From: Mycobacterium sp. 141
GTDB taxonomy: Bacteria; Actinomycetota; Actinomycetes; Mycobacteriales; Mycobacteriaceae
Length of the DNA: 64,000 nt
Assembly: GCF_000382405.1 (NCBI RefSeq)
Contig: NZ_KB908273.1
Span: 28,442 to 92,441 of the forward strand
Direction: 5' to 3'
Below the pieces are notes generated by a model that was given only the letters and a program-made list of their open reading frames with translations, ran no database searches and was not told the DNA's origin. Positions 53,742 to 62,139 of the stretch are shown here, piece by piece (the first letter of the stretch is position 1; each line of letters opens with the position of its first letter). A program made the translations under genes and the position numbers.

Positions 53742-55754
53742 ATGGGCAGACACAGCATTCCCGGTCCCGACGACTCGGCAGACGAACCCGAGCACCAGCC
53801 GGACTACCGGTCGGGCCGGTATGACTCGGACGACTACGAGGATCCGGACGACGATGCCGAGCACGACGACACCGGCTACGCGGAGCACCTCGACGAGGAC
53901 TACGACGACGAGGACGAGGACGACTACGTCGATCGCGACGCGCCGACGGCACAGTTCGGCGCCGTCGGCCCGCGTCAGCCCGGCGGCCGCCAACACGGTG
54001 GAGACTGGGACGGCGGCGAATGGACAGGCAGCCACCGCGCCGTCACAACCGGAAGGCGCGGTGTCAGCGTCGGGGTGATCGTGGCACTCGTCGGTATCGT
54101 CGTGGTGGTCGCGGTGGTCATCCTGTGGCGCTTCTTCGGCGATGCCCTGTCCAGCCGCAAGGAAGCCGCCGCGGCGCGTTGCGTAGACGGTGACCTCGCG
54201 GTGGCCGTCATCGCCGATCCGACCATCGCACCGACCGTCCAGACACTGGCCGGCAGGTACAACGACTCGGCGAACCCGATCGGTGATCACTGTGTCAAGG
54301 TGCAGGTGAAATCTGCCGAATCCGACCAGGTGGTCAATGGTTTCCCCAACGCGTGGCCCGGCGATCTCGGGGACCGGCCCGCGTTGTGGATCCCGGCCAG
54401 CAGTGTGTCCGAAGCGCGACTGGAGGCCACCGCGGGCGCCAAGACCGTCAGTGACAGCCGCTCCCTGGTCACCTCGCCCGTCCTACTCGCAGTGCCGCCG
54501 CAGCTCAAAGATGCGCTGGCACAGCAGAACTGGTCGACGCTGCCGAACCTGCAGAGCAATCCGACCGGCCTGACCGACCTGAAACTGAACGGCTGGGGCT
54601 CGCTGAAACTGGCCCTGCCCACCCGCAATAACGGTGACACCGCATACCTGGCCGGTGAGGCGGTGGCCGCAGCGGCAGCGCCGTCGGGGTCACCTGCGAG
54701 CGCCGGTCTCGGTGCCGTGAACACACTCATCGGCGGACAACCGAAACTCGCCAACGGCGAGTTGGGAACGGCGTTGGACGCGCTGCTCAATGCTTCGGAC
54801 CCGGCCAGTGCACCGGTGCACGCGGTCGCCACCACCGAGCAACAACTGTTCCAGCGTGCCGCATCGCTCAGCGACGCCAAGAGCGATCTCGCCGGATGGC
54901 TGCCGCCCGGGCCCACCGCACTGGCCGACTACCCCACCGTGCTGCTGGACGGTGACTGGTTGTCGCAGGAACAGGTCACCGCCGCCAGCGAATTCGCCCG
55001 TTTCATGCGTAAACCCGAACAGCTCGGCGAGTTCGCCAAAGCCGGTTTCCGCGCCGACGGCGCCACGGCACCGTCGAGTGACGTGACCCAGTTCGCGCCG
55101 GTGAACGCACCACTGTCGGTCGGAGACGACACGATGCGTGTCACGCTCGCCAACTCCATGGCCACGCCGTCGAAGAGCCAGGCGGTGATAATCATGCTGG
55201 ACCAGTCGATGCCCACCCAGGAGGGCGGTAAGTCCCGGCTGGCGAATGTGGCTACGGCTCTGGACTCCCGGCTCAATGCACTTCCGCCGACCTCCGAAGT
55301 CGGGCTGTGGACTTTCGACGGCGCCGAGGGACGTTCCGCGGTGTCGAGGGGCCCGTTGTCCGATCAGGTCGGCGGCGAGCCGCGCTCGCAGGCGCTCAGC
55401 GAGACTCTCGACGAGCAGACGGCGTCGGGTGGCGGCGCTGTCTCGTTCACGACGCTGCGCCTGATCTACACCGATGCGACGTCGAACTTCGTTGATGGCA
55501 AGGATAATTCGATCCTGGTGATCACCACGGGCCCGCACACCGACCAGAGTCTCGGCGGACAGGGCCTGCAGGACTACATCCGCGGTGCATTCGACCCGGC
55601 CCACCCGGTTGCCGTCAACGTGATCGACTTCGGCGGCGAAACCGACCGCGCCACCTGGGAAGCTGTCGCCCAGACCACCGGCGGCAAATATCAACATCTG
55701 ACCGATTCGGCTTCCCCTGAACTGGTCGCCGCTGTCGCCACCATGCTGAGCTGA
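53742..55754 (+). CDS. membrane-anchored VWA-domain protein (Rv1836c-like)
   Basis: A 670-residue protein. The first ~75 residues are very acidic (runs of DDD, DEDYDDEDEDD), followed by a basic stretch and one TM helix at about 108-130 (VGVIVALVGIVVVVAVVILW). The large extracytoplasmic part has a periplasmic-binding-like region (AVIADPTIAPTVQTLA, PSGSPASAG, LAGWLPPGPTALADYPTVLLDGDWL) and a C-terminal von Willebrand A domain (AVIIMLDQSMPT, where the metal-binding DxSxS is altered to DQSMP, and SILVITTGPH). It corresponds to Rv1836c. Function is unknown; VWA domains usually bind protein partners. Confidence 0.85.
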   Translation: MGRHSIPGPDDSADEPEHQPDYRSGRYDSDDYEDPDDDAEHDDTGYAEHLDEDYDDEDEDDYVDRDAPTAQFGAVGPRQPGGRQHGGDWDGGEWTGSHRAVTTGRRGVSVGVIVALVGIVVVVAVVILWRFFGDALSSRKEAAAARCVDGDLAVAVIADPTIAPTVQTLAGRYNDSANPIGDHCVKVQVKSAESDQVVNGFPNAWPGDLGDRPALWIPASSVSEARLEATAGAKTVSDSRSLVTSPVLLAVPPQLKDALAQQNWSTLPNLQSNPTGLTDLKLNGWGSLKLALPTRNNGDTAYLAGEAVAAAAAPSGSPASAGLGAVNTLIGGQPKLANGELGTALDALLNASDPASAPVHAVATTEQQLFQRAASLSDAKSDLAGWLPPGPTALADYPTVLLDGDWLSQEQVTAASEFARFMRKPEQLGEFAKAGFRADGATAPSSDVTQFAPVNAPLSVGDDTMRVTLANSMATPSKSQAVIIMLDQSMPTQEGGKSRLANVATALDSRLNALPPTSEVGLWTFDGAEGRSAVSRGPLSDQVGGEPRSQALSETLDEQTASGGGAVSFTTLRLIYTDATSNFVDGKDNSILVITTGPHTDQSLGGQGLQDYIRGAFDPAHPVAVNVIDFGGETDRATWEAVAQTTGGKYQHLTDSASPELVAAVATMLS

Positions 55755-55878
55755 CCCGCGAAAAAAGTGCATCGAGGCTCCCAGGCGGGACTCGGAGAGC
55801 TCGCCACGGGTGTGCCGAGGGATCAGTGGCGGCTGGGTCGCGCGCTGCGCTGAGTGTCGTCTCGCCTTGGCGCCGGTC

Positions 55879-57384
55879 CTACTCCCGCCACACCCGCTCG
55901 AATGGCAACCGCCACGCATTCGGCGCGATCAACTGGTGAATCGCGTTGGGTCCCCACGTCCCGGCCGGATATATCTTCACCCCGGGCGGATCCTGCAGCA
56001 GCGGTGCCGACCGTTCCCATAGCGACTCGATGCCCTGAGCTGTGGTGAACAGGGTGTGGTCGCCACGCATGGCGTCGAGGAACAACCGTTCGTAGGCTTC
56101 TAGCACGTCGGCCACCGCCGGGCTCTGTTCGGTGGAGAACTGCATCGAGAGCTTCTCCAACCGCATGCCCGGCCCGGGGCGTTTGCCGTAGAACGACAAT
56201 GACACCTTCGACTCGTCGGCCAGGTCGAACGTGAGATGGTCCGGTCCTTGCGCGCCCACCCCGGAGCCTGTCGGAAACATGGTGCGCGGTGCTTCTTTGA
56301 ACGCGATCGAGATGATGCGTTGGCCTTGGGCCATTTTTTTGCCGGTGCGCAGGTAGATCGGGACGCCGGCCCAGCGCCAGTTGTCGATGCCCACCTTGAG
56401 GGCGATGAACGTCTCGGTGTCAGACTCGGCCGACACTCCCGGCTCGTCGCGGTAGCCCCGATACTGGCCGCGCACCACGTCGTCGGTGTTGATGGGCAGC
56501 ATCGACCGGAAGACCTTGTCCTTCTCCTCGCTGATGGCGCGGGGCTCCAGCGCGGTCGGCGGCTCCATCACCACGAAAGCCATCACCTGGAACAGATGCG
56601 TGACCACCATGTCCTTGAAGGCGCCGGTGCTCTCGTAGAAATTGGCCCGCCGGTCCAGGCCGAGCTTCTCGGGGATGTCGATCTGGATGTGGTCGATGAA
56701 GTTGCGATTCCAGATCGGCTCGAACAACCCGTTGGCGAACCGGAACGCCAGGATGTTCTGGGCGGCTTCCTTGCCCAGAAAGTGATCGATGCGGAAGATC
56801 TGTGTTTCTTTGAACGTCTTGTGGACGAACGCATTGAGTTCGACGGCGCTCTTCAGGTCGGTGCCGAACGGTTTTTCCATCACCACCTTGGAGCGTTTCA
56901 CCAGGTCGGCGTCCTTGAGCATGGTGATGACGGCCCGGGCGGCCTTGGGCGGCACCGAGAGATAGTGCAGTCTACGGGCTTCGCTGCCGAGTTCCGCCTC
57001 GGCGGCCGCCACGGCCGCGGCCAGTGCCGCCGGGCCTGCGCTCTGCGGGACGTAGTGCACTTTGGCGGCGAAGTTGGCCCACTGCTCGTCGGTGGGGTGC
57101 CGGTTGCCGTACTCGTCGATGGCCTTCTTGGCGTGCTGGAGGAATTCCTCGTCGGTGAAATCCTCCAGCGAGGTGGCGACCACCCGGATCTCCGGGGAGA
57201 ACGTCGACTGGTCCAGATAGGCCAGGCCCGGCAGGAGTTTGCGTTTCGCCAGGTCCCCGGCCGCCCCGAACAACACGATGACGTGCGGCGGCAGCGTCGC
57301 GTCCTCGTGCCGGGTGGGGTGTGCGCCGGGTGCGGGGTAGGCGATGTCGGGCGCATTGTCGGGAACCAGGGTCAGCAGCGACAT
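55879..57384 (-). CDS. zwf1: glucose-6-phosphate 1-dehydrogenase
   Basis: A 501-residue cytoplasmic enzyme that oxidises glucose 6-phosphate to 6-phosphogluconolactone with NADP(H), the first step of the oxidative pentose phosphate pathway. NADP site VLFGAAGDLAKRKLLPG near residue 38, active site RIDHFLGKE near 197, EKPFGTDL, and the C-terminal GPDHLTFDL region are normal. ATG 57384 follows CCTGGAGGGTTTCCC. It lies 43 bp after the flavin reductase gene on the same strand and is likely cotranscribed with it. It resembles Rv1121 (zwf1), which in M. tuberculosis adjoins gnd2; here the two flank a 5.5-kb flavin-gene island. Confidence 0.95.
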   Translation of the reverse strand: MSLLTLVPDNAPDIAYPAPGAHPTRHEDATLPPHVIVLFGAAGDLAKRKLLPGLAYLDQSTFSPEIRVVATSLEDFTDEEFLQHAKKAIDEYGNRHPTDEQWANFAAKVHYVPQSAGPAALAAAVAAAEAELGSEARRLHYLSVPPKAARAVITMLKDADLVKRSKVVMEKPFGTDLKSAVELNAFVHKTFKETQIFRIDHFLGKEAAQNILAFRFANGLFEPIWNRNFIDHIQIDIPEKLGLDRRANFYESTGAFKDMVVTHLFQVMAFVVMEPPTALEPRAISEEKDKVFRSMLPINTDDVVRGQYRGYRDEPGVSAESDTETFIALKVGIDNWRWAGVPIYLRTGKKMAQGQRIISIAFKEAPRTMFPTGSGVGAQGPDHLTFDLADESKVSLSFYGKRPGPGMRLEKLSMQFSTEQSPAVADVLEAYERLFLDAMRGDHTLFTTAQGIESLWERSAPLLQDPPGVKIYPAGTWGPNAIHQLIAPNAWRLPFERVWRE

Positions 57385-57427
57385 GGGAAACCCTCCAGGA
57401 TTTCGGCGGAACCGCAGGATTCAGATT

Positions 57428-57976
57428 TCACTGGATCGGGTCGACGGCCAACGACGGAAACGCACCGTCGTGGAAGACCAGCGGAGCAACCTTCCGATCA
57501 TGGCTGGCCGCGTGGATCTCGAACATCACCAACGTGTGATCCCCGGCGGGCAACTCGGCCACCATCTCGCAGTCCAGCCATGTCACGGCCGAGTCGATGA
57601 ACAGCGCACCCTGGTCGGTTTCTACGGTTTTCACGCCGCCGAACCGTTCTCCCCTCCTTGAGCTGATCTGGCGGCAGACGTCGTTTTGCCCGTGGGCGAG
57701 AATCGAGATCCCGATCCGAGGTGAGGACCGCAAGACAGGCCACGTGGTGGACTCGTTTCGCACCGAGAACAACGTCATGGGTGGCGCATAGGAGACGCCG
57801 ATCGACAGCGATGTCGCCACCAAGCCGTGGGGCTGGCCGTCAACCGTCGCGCACAAGGCGGCCACCGCGGCCGGGAATCGGCTGAAGACCATCCGCATCT
57901 CATCGGAGTTGGCCCGCGCGGGGTGCATGTCATCGAGGCCGGTGCCGAAGGGCACCGAGAGATCCATGGTCGTCAT
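57428..57976 (-). CDS. NAD(P)H:flavin oxidoreductase (reductase component)
   Basis: A 182-residue flavin reductase of the HpaC/DIM6-NTAB split-barrel family. It begins with the family's MRMVFSRFPAAVAALCATVDG, then PHGLVATSLSIGVSYAPPMTLFSVRNES, WPVLRSSPRIGISILA, and the GDHTLVMFEI motif that closes the flavin site. Such enzymes use NAD(P)H to reduce free FMN or FAD and hand it to a partner monooxygenase, here most likely the one at 58910. ATG 57976 overlaps the stop of a 13-codon leader (ATGA). The reading frame extends upstream without a good start. It is followed by zwf1, which can supply NADPH. Confidence 0.9.
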   Translation of the reverse strand: MTTMDLSVPFGTGLDDMHPARANSDEMRMVFSRFPAAVAALCATVDGQPHGLVATSLSIGVSYAPPMTLFSVRNESTTWPVLRSSPRIGISILAHGQNDVCRQISSRRGERFGGVKTVETDQGALFIDSAVTWLDCEMVAELPAGDHTLVMFEIHAASHDRKVAPLVFHDGAFPSLAVDPIQ

Positions 57977-58014
57977 CGCAGGGCCTGCCTCGGTGTCAGG
58001 ACATGGGTGTTCAT
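57973..58014 (-). CDS. 13-residue leader ORF coupled to the flavin reductase gene
   Basis: An ATG at 58014 with AGGAGG 5 nt upstream, the best ribosome site in this region, opens MNTHVLTPRQALR and then stops. The TGA at 57975-57973 overlaps the reductase ATG at 57976, so ribosomes ending the leader can begin the reductase. The reductase has no ribosome site of its own. No amino-acid run suggests attenuation by a specific residue. Confidence 0.6.
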   Translation of the reverse strand: MNTHVLTPRQALR

Positions 58015-58048
58015 TGGAACCTCCTGAAATTTTGTTGAACTTGTGAAG

Positions 58049-58103
58049 GGCGTGATGAAGACCATATTGACAACGCCGGCGCGGGCACATCCGTGGTCAA
58101 CAC
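58049..58103. repeat. left arm of a perfect 55-bp inverted repeat
   Basis: It starts GGCGTGATGAAGACC and ends GTGGTCAACAC. It is the exact reverse complement of 58431-58485. The next 58 bp inward (58104-58161) are also related to 58372-58430 with mismatches and one gap. It is 34 bp upstream of the leader ORF of the flavin reductase, and both divergent arms thus carry the same upstream DNA. Confidence 0.95.
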
Positions 58104-58430
58104 GGGTCTTCTTACGGTCGCGCCACGGAACCGGCACGCAACCGACCCTCGGGGCCTTGCGTGCATCGCCGATCACGCATGCGCGGCGACGGTCAAGCCT
58201 TCATCGCGAGGCTTTCCCGAAACGACCCGCGAAACGGCACCCACCCCACGGGTTATGCGCCTTCGATCGATGAAATACCGTGCCGGAGTTCGGATTCGAA
58301 GATCTGCAGCGTCGACCGCACGCCGCTGCCGGCGCCTGCGGTGCCCCGGAGCGTATTCGGATTCGAAGATGCGCAGGGCCCCGGGAGCCGGTTGCAGGGA
58401 CGTTTCAGTGGCGGGACCGTAGGAAGTTCA
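58104..58430. other. central part of the divergent intergenic region
   Basis: No gene can be supported. The inner flanks continue the inverted repeat imperfectly (58104-58161 with 58372-58430, roughly three-quarters identical by eye). A 15-bp direct repeat TTCGGATTCGAAGAT occurs at 58289-58303 and 58356-58370. These look like operator sites or remnants of a duplicated promoter. No regulator gene is adjacent. Confidence 0.7.
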
Positions 58431-58485
58431 GTGTTGACCACGGATGTGCCCGCGCCGGCGTTGTCAATATGGTCTTCATCACGCC
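58431..58485. repeat. right arm of the perfect 55-bp inverted repeat
   Basis: This is the exact reverse complement of 58049-58103. It ends 47 bp before the ATG of the ABM-domain gene at 58533. Within the arm are TTGACC and TTGTCA hexamers that could act as -35 elements for plus-strand transcription; a clear -10 was not identified. Confidence 0.95.
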
Positions 58486-58532
58486 ATCTCCAGCTGCGGG
58501 AGTGGCCATCCCATGAAAGAGGAGATTGATCT

Positions 58533-58829
58533 ATGTCGAGTTCAGTCGGGCTGCTGGTGCTTCTCGAGGCAATCAGGGGTAAGGAGCAGGAACTGTCGCA
58601 TTTCCTGGTTGAGTCTTTGGAATCCGTTGTGAAAGAACAGGGTTCATCGTCCTGGTATGCATTTCGGATCAATCAGTCCCAGTTCGGGATCTACGACACC
58701 TTCCCGAACGAGCAGGGTCGCCAGGCCCAGCTTGCCGGGAAGGTAGCCGAGACGCTCGGCACGCGGGCCCAAGGGCTCCTGGCCTCGCCGCCCAAGATCC
58801 AGTCACTGGAAGTTCTCGCCTCCAAGTGA
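58533..58829 (+). CDS. stand-alone ABM-domain protein (putative quinol-monooxygenase-like)
   Basis: A 98-residue single-domain protein of the dimeric alpha-beta barrel type (antibiotic biosynthesis monooxygenase / YgiN-like). It reads VGLLVLLEAIRGKEQEL, then SSSWYAFRINQSQFGIYDTF, then SPPKIQSLEVLASK. It aligns without a gap over 94 residues to the C-terminus of the next gene's product, with 44 identities by hand count. ABM proteins are usually cofactor-free oxygenases or accessory subunits acting on quinols and polyketides. ATG 58533 follows GAAAGAGGAG. It is the first gene of the plus-strand arm. A catalytic role is not proven. Confidence 0.82.
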   Translation: MSSSVGLLVLLEAIRGKEQELSHFLVESLESVVKEQGSSSWYAFRINQSQFGIYDTFPNEQGRQAQLAGKVAETLGTRAQGLLASPPKIQSLEVLASK

Positions 58830-58909
58830 CATGACGATGCTTGCCGGCCGGCAGGCACTGAAGACGTTTACGCACAACACTATTCAGATCAAAAGAAAGG
58901 TCAGAACCC

Positions 58910-60655
58910 ATGGGTGTGGGCGATGCCAAGAAGCAAATGTTCCTCAGTGCGTTCGACATGAACTGCGTTGGGCACCAGGCCCCGGGGATGTGGAGGCATC
59001 CAGAGGATGAGTCCTGGCGCTACAAGGATCTCGATTACTGGGTGGATCTGGCGAAACTGCTCGAACGCGGTGGATTCGACTGCCTGTTCATAGCCGATGT
59101 GCTCGGATACTACGACGTCTACGGGAGTTCGAATGACTCCGCATTGCGTAATGCCATTCAGGTCCCGGTCGGCGATCCTCTTCTTACCGTCTCCGCGATG
59201 GCGGCGGCGACCGAGCGGCTGGGCTTTGGCTGCACGGCATCGCTGACATACGAACTGCCGTATTCGTTTGCGCGGCGCATGACCACCCTGGACCACCTGA
59301 CCAAGGGGCGGGTCGCGTGGAACATCGTGACGTCCTACCAAGCCAGCGCCGCGAAGAACCTCGGCCTGGACGATCAGATTCCTCACGATGAGCGGTACAA
59401 CGTGGCGGACGAGTTCATGGAGGTCTGCTACAAGCTCTGGGAAGGGTCCTGGGAAGAAGACGCGGTCGTCAGGGACCGGGAGAAGGGCGTCTTCACCGAT
59501 CCGGCCAAGGTGCACGACATCGAGCACAAGGGCAAGTACTACACCGTGCCCGGGTCGCATCTCGCCGAACCGAGCCCGCAGCGCACTCCGTTCCTGTTCC
59601 AGGCGGGGGCGTCCTCGCGGGGCCGGGGCTTCGCCGCCAAGCACGCCGAGGCGGTCTTCCTGATCGGAACCGATCCGCACGAGGTGCGCCCCGTGGTGGA
59701 TCAGATTCGTATGGCGGCGGCCGAAGAGGGCCGAGACCCCCGCAGCATCAAGATCATCATGATGATGACGACGATCACCGCGCCTACCGATGAAGAGGCA
59801 CAGGCCAAACTCGCTGACGTCTACAAGTACGCGAGTCCTGAGGGCGGGCTGACCCTGATGGGCGGCTGGACCGGCATGGACCTGTCGACGAACGCACCCG
59901 ACGAGCCCCTGGCGAAGGTCAAGGGCAATGCCATGCAGGCGATGAACGATATGCTCACCCGGGTCGACAGCGAGGTGATCTGGACGACGCAGAAGCTTGC
60001 CGAATGGGTCTGTGTCGGCGGCATGAGCGCGGCTGTCATCGGTTCGCCGACGACGGTGGTCGACGAACTCGAGCGGTGGCAGGAGGTCGCCGACGTCGAC
60101 GGGTTCAACTTCGCACGGGTGCTGGCCCCGGGAACAATGGAGGACTTCGTTGACCTCGTCGTTCCCGAGCTGCGCCGCCGGGGACACATTCCCGAGGTTC
60201 CTAATGGGGCCATGACACTGCGGGAGCGGTTCACCGGAGAGCCGCGGCTGCCCGCCGAGCACACCGCCGCGCAGTATCGCCACGGTGCGGATAAGACACC
60301 GGTTCGCGAACGTCCCTTCACCCTCGAATCGACGGCAGCAGGAATCCAGCGGTCGCCTCGGCAGGTTGGCCTGTTGGTCACCTTGAATGCCAAGGCGGGC
60401 AAGGAGAACGAGCTGGCCCAGTGGCTGCGCGACGGCAAGAAGATCGTGCAGGGAGAACCCGACACCAGCAGTTGGTACGCCTTCAAGATCGATGAGTCGA
60501 CCTACGGGATCTACGACACCTTCATGACCCAGAGCGGCCGAGATGAACACCTGCATGGTGAGATTCCCGAGCGGCTGGCAAAGATCACGCCGGAGCTTCT
60601 GGAGACACCTCCGACCATCCAGATGGTGGATCTACTTGCAGTGAAGCGCTCCTAG
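58910..60655 (+). CDS. NtaA/SnaA/DszA-type flavin-dependent monooxygenase fused to an ABM domain
   Basis: A 581-residue bacterial-luciferase-like monooxygenase. Residues about 10-445 match the NtaA/SnaA/DszA group: GMWRHPEDESWRYKDLDYWVDLAKLLERGGFDCLFIADVLGYYDVYG, RRMTTLDHLTKGRVAWNIVTSYQASAAKNLG, DERYNVADEFMEVCYKLWEGSWEEDAVVRD and FQAGASSRGRGFAAKHAEAVFLIG. These use reduced flavin made by a separate reductase. Residues about 483-578 are a second ABM domain (VGLLVTLNAKAGKENEL, SSWYAFKIDESTYGIYDTF) like the preceding gene. That tail is not part of the usual 440-480-residue enzyme. ATG 58910 follows AAAGGTCAGAACCC. The substrate is unknown; sulphone, aminopolycarboxylate, polyketide and flavin substrates occur in related enzymes. 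Confidence 0.88.
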   Translation: MGVGDAKKQMFLSAFDMNCVGHQAPGMWRHPEDESWRYKDLDYWVDLAKLLERGGFDCLFIADVLGYYDVYGSSNDSALRNAIQVPVGDPLLTVSAMAAATERLGFGCTASLTYELPYSFARRMTTLDHLTKGRVAWNIVTSYQASAAKNLGLDDQIPHDERYNVADEFMEVCYKLWEGSWEEDAVVRDREKGVFTDPAKVHDIEHKGKYYTVPGSHLAEPSPQRTPFLFQAGASSRGRGFAAKHAEAVFLIGTDPHEVRPVVDQIRMAAAEEGRDPRSIKIIMMMTTITAPTDEEAQAKLADVYKYASPEGGLTLMGGWTGMDLSTNAPDEPLAKVKGNAMQAMNDMLTRVDSEVIWTTQKLAEWVCVGGMSAAVIGSPTTVVDELERWQEVADVDGFNFARVLAPGTMEDFVDLVVPELRRRGHIPEVPNGAMTLRERFTGEPRLPAEHTAAQYRHGADKTPVRERPFTLESTAAGIQRSPRQVGLLVTLNAKAGKENELAQWLRDGKKIVQGEPDTSSWYAFKIDESTYGIYDTFMTQSGRDEHLHGEIPERLAKITPELLETPPTIQMVDLLAVKRS

Positions 60656-60681
60656 CTACCGGATCTGCGAGAAGTGACGAC

Positions 60682-60720
60682 GCGGCGGCCATCAGACCGT
60701 ACCGGTGTGGTGGCCGCCGC
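60682..60720. terminator. hairpin after the monooxygenase gene
   Basis: A perfect 10-bp stem (60682-60691 with 60711-60720) and a 19-nt loop that itself holds ACCG...CGGT lie 26 bp after the monooxygenase stop. It may stop or attenuate transcription before the MFS gene. There is no T run. Confidence 0.55.
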
Positions 60721-60734
60721 AGTCTTATCCGCGA

Positions 60735-62000
60735 ATGATTGGCGAATCAAGCATGGAATCAAGTGTGGACAGTGATCGAGGCCCCATCGGGGCTCCCGTG
60801 CAATCCCCGGCTTTAGGGTGTCCTGCCCGCCGGCAGTGGTTTCTCATTGCTGCAGTTCAGGTGATGGCTCTGGCCGTCTGGTTCTCGGCGACGTCCGTGG
60901 TGCCGAGCCTGACGGTGGAATGGCAGATGTCCAGTGTGGCGGCAGTCTGGCTCACGGCATCGGTACAGATCGGCTTCGCTATCGGGGCGATTCTGTCGGC
61001 CCTCGCCAACCTGGCCGACCGCATCCGTCCCCAGGTGTTGCTGGGAGCGAGTGCTTTGGGCGCGGCGGGGCTGACGCTGGCGTTCGCGTGGTTCGCGGAC
61101 GGCCTCGTTCCGGCGATGATCCTGCGATTCTTCACGGGTGTGCTCCTGGCCGGTGTGTATCCGGTCGGTATGAAGCTCATGGCGTCATGGTCAACAACCA
61201 CGAATCGCGGCATATCCTTCGGATTGTTGATCGGTGCGCTGACACTGGGATCGATTCTGCCGCACCTCATCAACGGCATCGAGACGCTGCCCTGGAAAAC
61301 GGTCATGACCGTGGCCGCGTGTGTCGCTGGAGCCGGCGGGCTGGTGGCCCTGCTGTTCGTCAGGTCGGGCCCCGCCCTCAGCTCGGCACACGTGGAGGCG
61401 AATCCCCGATACATCTGGCAGATGTTCAAACACCGGGAATCCCGGCTGGCCAATATCGGCTATTTCGGCCACATGTGGGAGCTTTATGCACTGTGGGCCT
61501 GGATCGGGTCGTTCCTGGTCGCATCGGTGAGTGAGAATCAGCGGCCGATCTCGTCGAGCGCGTCGAGCGCCACGATATTCGTGACGATGGGAATTTTCGG
61601 ACTTGTCGGGTGTCTCGCCGGTGGTTGGCTCGCGGACAAGATCGGGCGGCCGATGTCCGCGGGCATGGCCCTGGCGATCAGCGGGGTATGTTGTCTGTTG
61701 TCCCCGTTCGCTTTTGACGCCCCATGGATAGTGCTTGTGTTGTTCCTCGCGATCTGGGGTGCCGCGGTGATTGCGGATTCCGGAGTCTTCTCCACCATGC
61801 TGTCCGAATCCGTGGACAGCCGCTATGTGGGCACTGCGCTGACGGCGCAGACTGCGATCGGATTTTTGCTGACGGTGGTGACGATACAGATCGTGCCTAT
61901 CATCGCCGACGCTGTCGGATGGCGGTACGCATTCCTTTTACTCTTCGTCGGCCCGCTGATGGGAGTGGCGGCGATGAGGGGCCTACGTAGTGTTTTCTAG
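60735..62000 (+). CDS. MFS transporter of the flavin-monooxygenase island
   Basis: A 421-residue inner-membrane transporter with about 12 TM segments. It begins PARRQWFLIAAVQVMALAVWFSATSVVPSL; the first TM is at about residue 28. The intracellular loop between TM2 and TM3 reads LADRIRPQVLLGAS, and the matching C-terminal loop LADKIGRPMSAGMA has the MFS DxxGRP pattern. It resembles nitrate/cyanate/sugar-acid type MFS proteins but I cannot name a substrate. The start is uncertain: ATG 60735 or 60753, both after the hairpin; a GTG at 60705 lies in the stem. It sits between the monooxygenase and ribBA, so it may import the substrate or export the product. Confidence 0.8.
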   Translation: MIGESSMESSVDSDRGPIGAPVQSPALGCPARRQWFLIAAVQVMALAVWFSATSVVPSLTVEWQMSSVAAVWLTASVQIGFAIGAILSALANLADRIRPQVLLGASALGAAGLTLAFAWFADGLVPAMILRFFTGVLLAGVYPVGMKLMASWSTTTNRGISFGLLIGALTLGSILPHLINGIETLPWKTVMTVAACVAGAGGLVALLFVRSGPALSSAHVEANPRYIWQMFKHRESRLANIGYFGHMWELYALWAWIGSFLVASVSENQRPISSSASSATIFVTMGIFGLVGCLAGGWLADKIGRPMSAGMALAISGVCCLLSPFAFDAPWIVLVLFLAIWGAAVIADSGVFSTMLSESVDSRYVGTALTAQTAIGFLLTVVTIQIVPIIADAVGWRYAFLLLFVGPLMGVAAMRGLRSVF

Positions 62001-62139
62001 CTTTCACAACCTCGGCCCCCGAGGAAACGCTCGAATCGAAGCTCGCGCTCTGATTGCGGACGAGAGCAATGGAGTTGTTGTAACCCAACGAGTTCGGATC
62101 AGGAAGATACCGATATTACTGTGAGAGTGGAGGGTTGAG

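Noticed and set aside
58104..58430. small gene inside the inverted-repeat centre
   Set aside because: Open frames there have no ribosome site, no plausible protein sequence, and cross the repeat arms.
58049..58485. insertion-sequence ends
   Set aside because: The arms are inverted repeats but no transposase gene lies between them and no target duplication was seen outside.
58901..60556. 551-codon minus-strand open frame
   Set aside because: It is antisense to the monooxygenase, has no recognisable domain, and is the expected GC-rich shadow of a strongly supported gene.
62001..62139. FMN riboswitch before ribBA
   Set aside because: The 139-bp gap shows none of the conserved RFN-element segments that I would expect, and is short for it.
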